Shown here: in pieces, positions 60,906-64,000 of the stretch | Layout: each line of letters starts with the position of its first letter | Numbering within the stretch: position 1 is the stretch's first letter | DNA from: Lyophyllum atratum | Taxonomy: Eukaryota > Basidiomycota > Agaricomycetes > Agaricales > Lyophyllaceae | Length of the DNA: 64,000 nucleotides | Assembly (NCBI GenBank): GCA_014905825.1 | Contig: JACGCN010000038.1 | Span: 124,001 to 188,000 of the forward strand | Direction of reading: 5' to 3' | Position numbers and translations under genes: made by a program | Notes under the pieces: generated by a model | What the model was told of the DNA's origin: nothing | The model's input: the letters and a program-made list of their open reading frames with translations, nothing else | Databases searched by the model: none

Positions 60906-62404
60906 GATCAAGGACGTGGCAGCAGCGAAGAAGGCGACTGGGGTCAGGTAAGATCATTAGGCAGAAATCAATCATAGTTGCTCGGCAAGATGCCCCGATG
61001 TTCTGTTCAGGCGACGCGTCCTCGATGATTCATCTCGTCCTAATTGATTTATCACTGCATCATGTGGGACTTAGACGGCCGCGGACGCCGGTGACAAATG
61101 ATCAGATTCAAAGGTCACTTGGCTGAGCCGTTCTCGGGACCAAGTGGCTGTAAGTGTCTCCGGAGGTCACTTTACGGCCGTGGTTCGTATTTAGTGTGGG
61201 TGGTACAAGCCCAGTGGGTACAACTTGTTTTCTGCTTTTTTGGACTGACAAAATGTCGTATCGGTTCTCAGGGTGAACCGAGTTTCAAGCACGGCGAGTA
61301 CCCTGAGCGCTGGGTGACGGGCTGTGCACACGTATCTACGCTCCATGCGGGCGGTTTCAGAGGTTTCGGAGAAGAAGAAGTCAGGCAGCCAGGATCCCAA
61401 CTTCTATCTCCACGGTTGACATACCTGATATGATGCCTTCACAATCATGCGTACTTGAGGGGCCAATTGTCAGGGTTAACGCTCTGCTCAACCTGCAGGC
61501 TGCACCGGAACATTCATGGCCAGATCGATCGGTGACAAACCATATATTGCGTAACCTCTATCACATTTTAAATTTGAGATCTCCTCCTCCACTGCGCGAG
61601 GGTTGATTTGGTTATAGTTTTTTTTTGTGCCAACGCGTAGGTCTTTTCTGACGCTACTTACTGAACGGACCCTTAACAAATTTCGTGACTTTTTTTGGTG
61701 AGTCACAACTGGATCCACGCCGCATCATCCTTCCTCGCCATGATAAGGAGCATCCTAGCGCAATTTTTAAACGAGCGGCCTCATCCTGGACACTTCTGGC
61801 CGATGTAATGTCACGTCGCTAGCTATCTAGCGGGATTAGAATACGGTCACTGATCCATTGCCACCTGCTGTATGGATCTATGACGCACATGGCAAGCCAT
61901 TTCTGGGCAACATACGCCACCAGATATACAAGCGATATTGACCAAGCCTCATCTTCACTACCGCGGGGACTCTTATCCCTCGTCGACGACGTGTGCTAGC
62001 GCTTAGTAGGAGGCTGCCGTGGATTTCGACAATTCGTTTCTCCGATTCGCACGCCATTAGATGCCATCTCGCTGATGGACTTCGATGCTTGTTCGATGCG
62101 ACTGGACATGAGACAGCATGACGTGTGTCTTGTCTTACTATCTATAATTAATCTTTGTGTCGAGGTTACGCTGTGCGCTTCAGGGGCGGATGCGTGCCTG
62201 TGCCAGGGCATGGCGAGGCCCCGCATATTAATGCACCATGGCATAATATGGGGTGCTACACCAAAGCTTGGCCCAAATCTCCATGTAACGCGTTCTAATT
62301 GACGAGTTCAAATAGATGTGCTGATTGCCCGAGCTCTGAGACCAAAGCGCGATACTCGAATGGCTATGTGATATACGAAAGTGCTTTAGCTCATGCATCG
62401 TACC
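60906..62404. other. intergenic region upstream of flippase B
   Basis: About 1.5 kb containing the flippase B promoter and the GH17 3' end. Small ORFs only. A T-run lies near 61618-61625. No RNA gene or repeat is recognised. Confidence 0.5.
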
Positions 62405-63680
62405 TTAACAAACATCAAAAACCTCCTTCTTCACATCCAGCTTCCCAAATATTCCAAAGCTGCGCTCATTGTCGTTGCTCTTCCAATTCTGATCATCGTA
62501 CTCGAAAGCATAAACCGACACCTTCGTGTTATCCCGAGATGCGCAATTTATGTTGGCGAGCGCCTGGCGCTCAGCCGAAAGAGAAGCATCGGTTCCCTGA
62601 GCTGATCCACGCGACGGCCAGCCCGTCCTTAGAATGCAGTACTTAAGTGCCAGCGGTAGGAATACGTATATCTGGAACGCACTCTGTGATGATGATATCT
62701 TTCCCCGGACACGCTGCTTTGAGGGCAGGAACAACGACTTTCATAACGAAATTCCCCGCATCTCCTGGGGCGACCTTACCGTCGTAGAATGCACTTCGTT
62801 TGGTGAGATGACGATCAGGGCGGTGGCGTAGAAGGATGAAAATTGCACATACTGCGCATTGGCTGCAACGAAGTCTGTATCGCAAAGGTGCGGACTGTTC
62901 CTGATGGCTACCCAGGTGTGGGCAGTAGATATCCTCGTGGATACACCAGCCTTCCTCAAATAGTCTGTGATTTATTTCAATTTTGATCTGACTGGGACAG
63001 AGACCTAAGGAATTGCACACCACGCGCTCGATCCACCTCGGCGATGACGGCGGAAGGGTTATCATTGACCTAAGTATATCATCCGTTCGTGAACTCTTAT
63101 TTCATGGAGATCATCAACACTTACCTCGTTTCCTATTGTAAGGCCGACGTACCGACCTGGCCCATACTTGGCGTATGCATTGCGAAATGAATTTAGGCCT
63201 TCACTAGCACAGAAATGTGATGTGAGAAATCATATTCAAGCCAAAAGAAATCGTCGACATACGTTGTCGCAGCAGTGCTTGATGCAATAGTACCCTCAAC
63301 AAAGAAAATGTTAGGCTAGAGCGACCAGGATACCCAACTTGTCCATACCGAGACATAAATACCAGCAGGAATCGTGAGTCCTTCTGCAGCTGCCGCTCCA
63401 GAAGCTCGGTCGAAGGCATCACAGTCGGACCCAAGGATTCTAAGCGATGGAAATCCAGCGGCTTTAATGTTTTTTGCAAGGTCGTTCCACTAACGGACGG
63501 TGGATATGAAAGGTAGTAAAACAGGAGAATATTCCAGGGGGTACTGACCTGTGCTTGTGTTCTGCAAGTGTAAGCGGAGGTCCCGCCAATGCTGTTAGCC
63601 ACATTGATGCCAGAGAAATGGTTCACAGCCAGAACATGAGTGGAGAAGCTAATGAGCAGGCACAGGATAACTCGATTCAT
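62405..63680 (-). CDS. secreted GH17 beta-1,3-glucanase-type protein
   Basis: A signal peptide (MNRVILCLLISFSTHVLA) is followed by FSGINVANSIGGTSAYTCRT. Then come WNDLAKNIKAAGFPSLRILG, DCDAFDRASGAAAAEG, YGPGRYVGLTIGNE (the general acid Glu in GNE), VNDNPSAVIAEVDRAR, DYLRKAGVSTRISTAHTWVA, and the Asn-rich ANAHAFYDGKVAPGDAGNF. The nucleophile block is IIITETGWPSRGSAQGTDAS, rebuilt by removing the intron that splits GAG|ACG. It ends in YAFEYDDQNWKSN and EVFDVC. This is the GH17 fold and catalytic pair, as in Bgl2/Scw-type wall glucanases, so it likely trims or transfers beta-1,3-glucan in the cell wall. About eight exons. No GPI signal is evident at the C-terminus. Confidence 0.88.
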
Positions 63681-64000
63681 GACCAGCTTTTGGAGCGGCA
63701 GAAGGACTAAGATGCCACAGCTCATGGTCTTATATCATTGTAGATAAGGGCGTCTTCAATGTCCATGGGCCCTGGAGCTCCGAAGCTAGATACGATATGC
63801 TCTTTCGAGCTTGTTCACGAGAAGTCAACACCATGGGGCGGAAATGAAGCCCTCAAACCCCGGAAGCCTCGGACGTGCGCTTGAAAGGCGAGAGATCTAA
63901 GGCCGATGAATGACAGTGCGTAGTCTGAGATGGAGTGTTGAATTTGAACCTCATCCTCCGATTTGTCGAAAGGTAGAGTTCCATCTACGAGAAATGTCAA
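63681..64000. other. right-edge region, upstream of GH17
   Basis: About 320 bases. A minus-strand frame open to the window edge (63815-64000; IQHSISDYALSFIGLRSL) has no ATG inside the window and no recognised content. It could be the end of another gene or chance. Confidence 0.35.

Noticed and set aside
1..64000. CRISPR arrays, bacterial operons, riboswitches, viral or toxin genes
   Set aside because: None seen. The window is intron-rich eukaryotic DNA, and its only clear tandem repeat has long units without spacers.

Overview
The window reads as nuclear DNA of a filamentous basidiomycete, most likely an agaricomycete. Almost every gene is broken by GT-AG introns of about 50-60 bases, exons are often very short, both tRNA genes carry introns, and several proteins belong to families I know from mushroom-forming fungi (DUF6533 membrane protein, DUF7918 protein, CENP-C cupin). 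All exon models were joined by eye from frame, splice sites and family resemblance. No database search was run.

Layout, left to right. 1-461 holds the 3' end of a gene with a lysine/glycine-rich tail. Then come mL54 of the mitochondrial ribosome (-), a micro-exon-rich DUF6533 membrane protein (-), a zinc alcohol dehydrogenase (+), and a choline-transporter-like protein of the Pns1/CTL family (+). The inner-kinetochore protein Mif2/CENP-C (-) and the mitochondrial tRNA 2-thiouridylase (+) diverge from an 83-base gap. A second, shortened gene with the CENP-C cupin domain follows (+). After it lie a long disordered protein (-), the Trf4/5-type poly(A) polymerase (-), two small ORFs (one with DUF5648-like repeats) and tRNA-Arg.

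24.7-31.1 kb is gene-poor. It contains a tandem array of about 187-base units and one small dimeric alpha-beta-barrel protein. 31.1-38.2 kb carries a delta-type phosphoinositide phospholipase C and a nucleotidyltransferase-like protein with a repetitive tail. 40.1-45.4 kb carries a CE16 esterase, the AP-2 mu subunit, tRNA-Ser and a DUF7918 protein. 45.8-60.9 kb holds two paralogous P4-ATPase flippases on the minus strand, separated by a Cdc10-type septin and a small hypothetical gene. The window ends with a secreted GH17 glucanase.

The right half is rich in plasma-membrane functions: PIP2 hydrolysis, clathrin adaptor, flippases, septin and wall glucanase. No operon-like logic is implied. The most unusual item is the second CENP-C-cupin gene. 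It shares three intron positions and phases with the neighbouring Mif2 gene but lacks the centromere-binding part.
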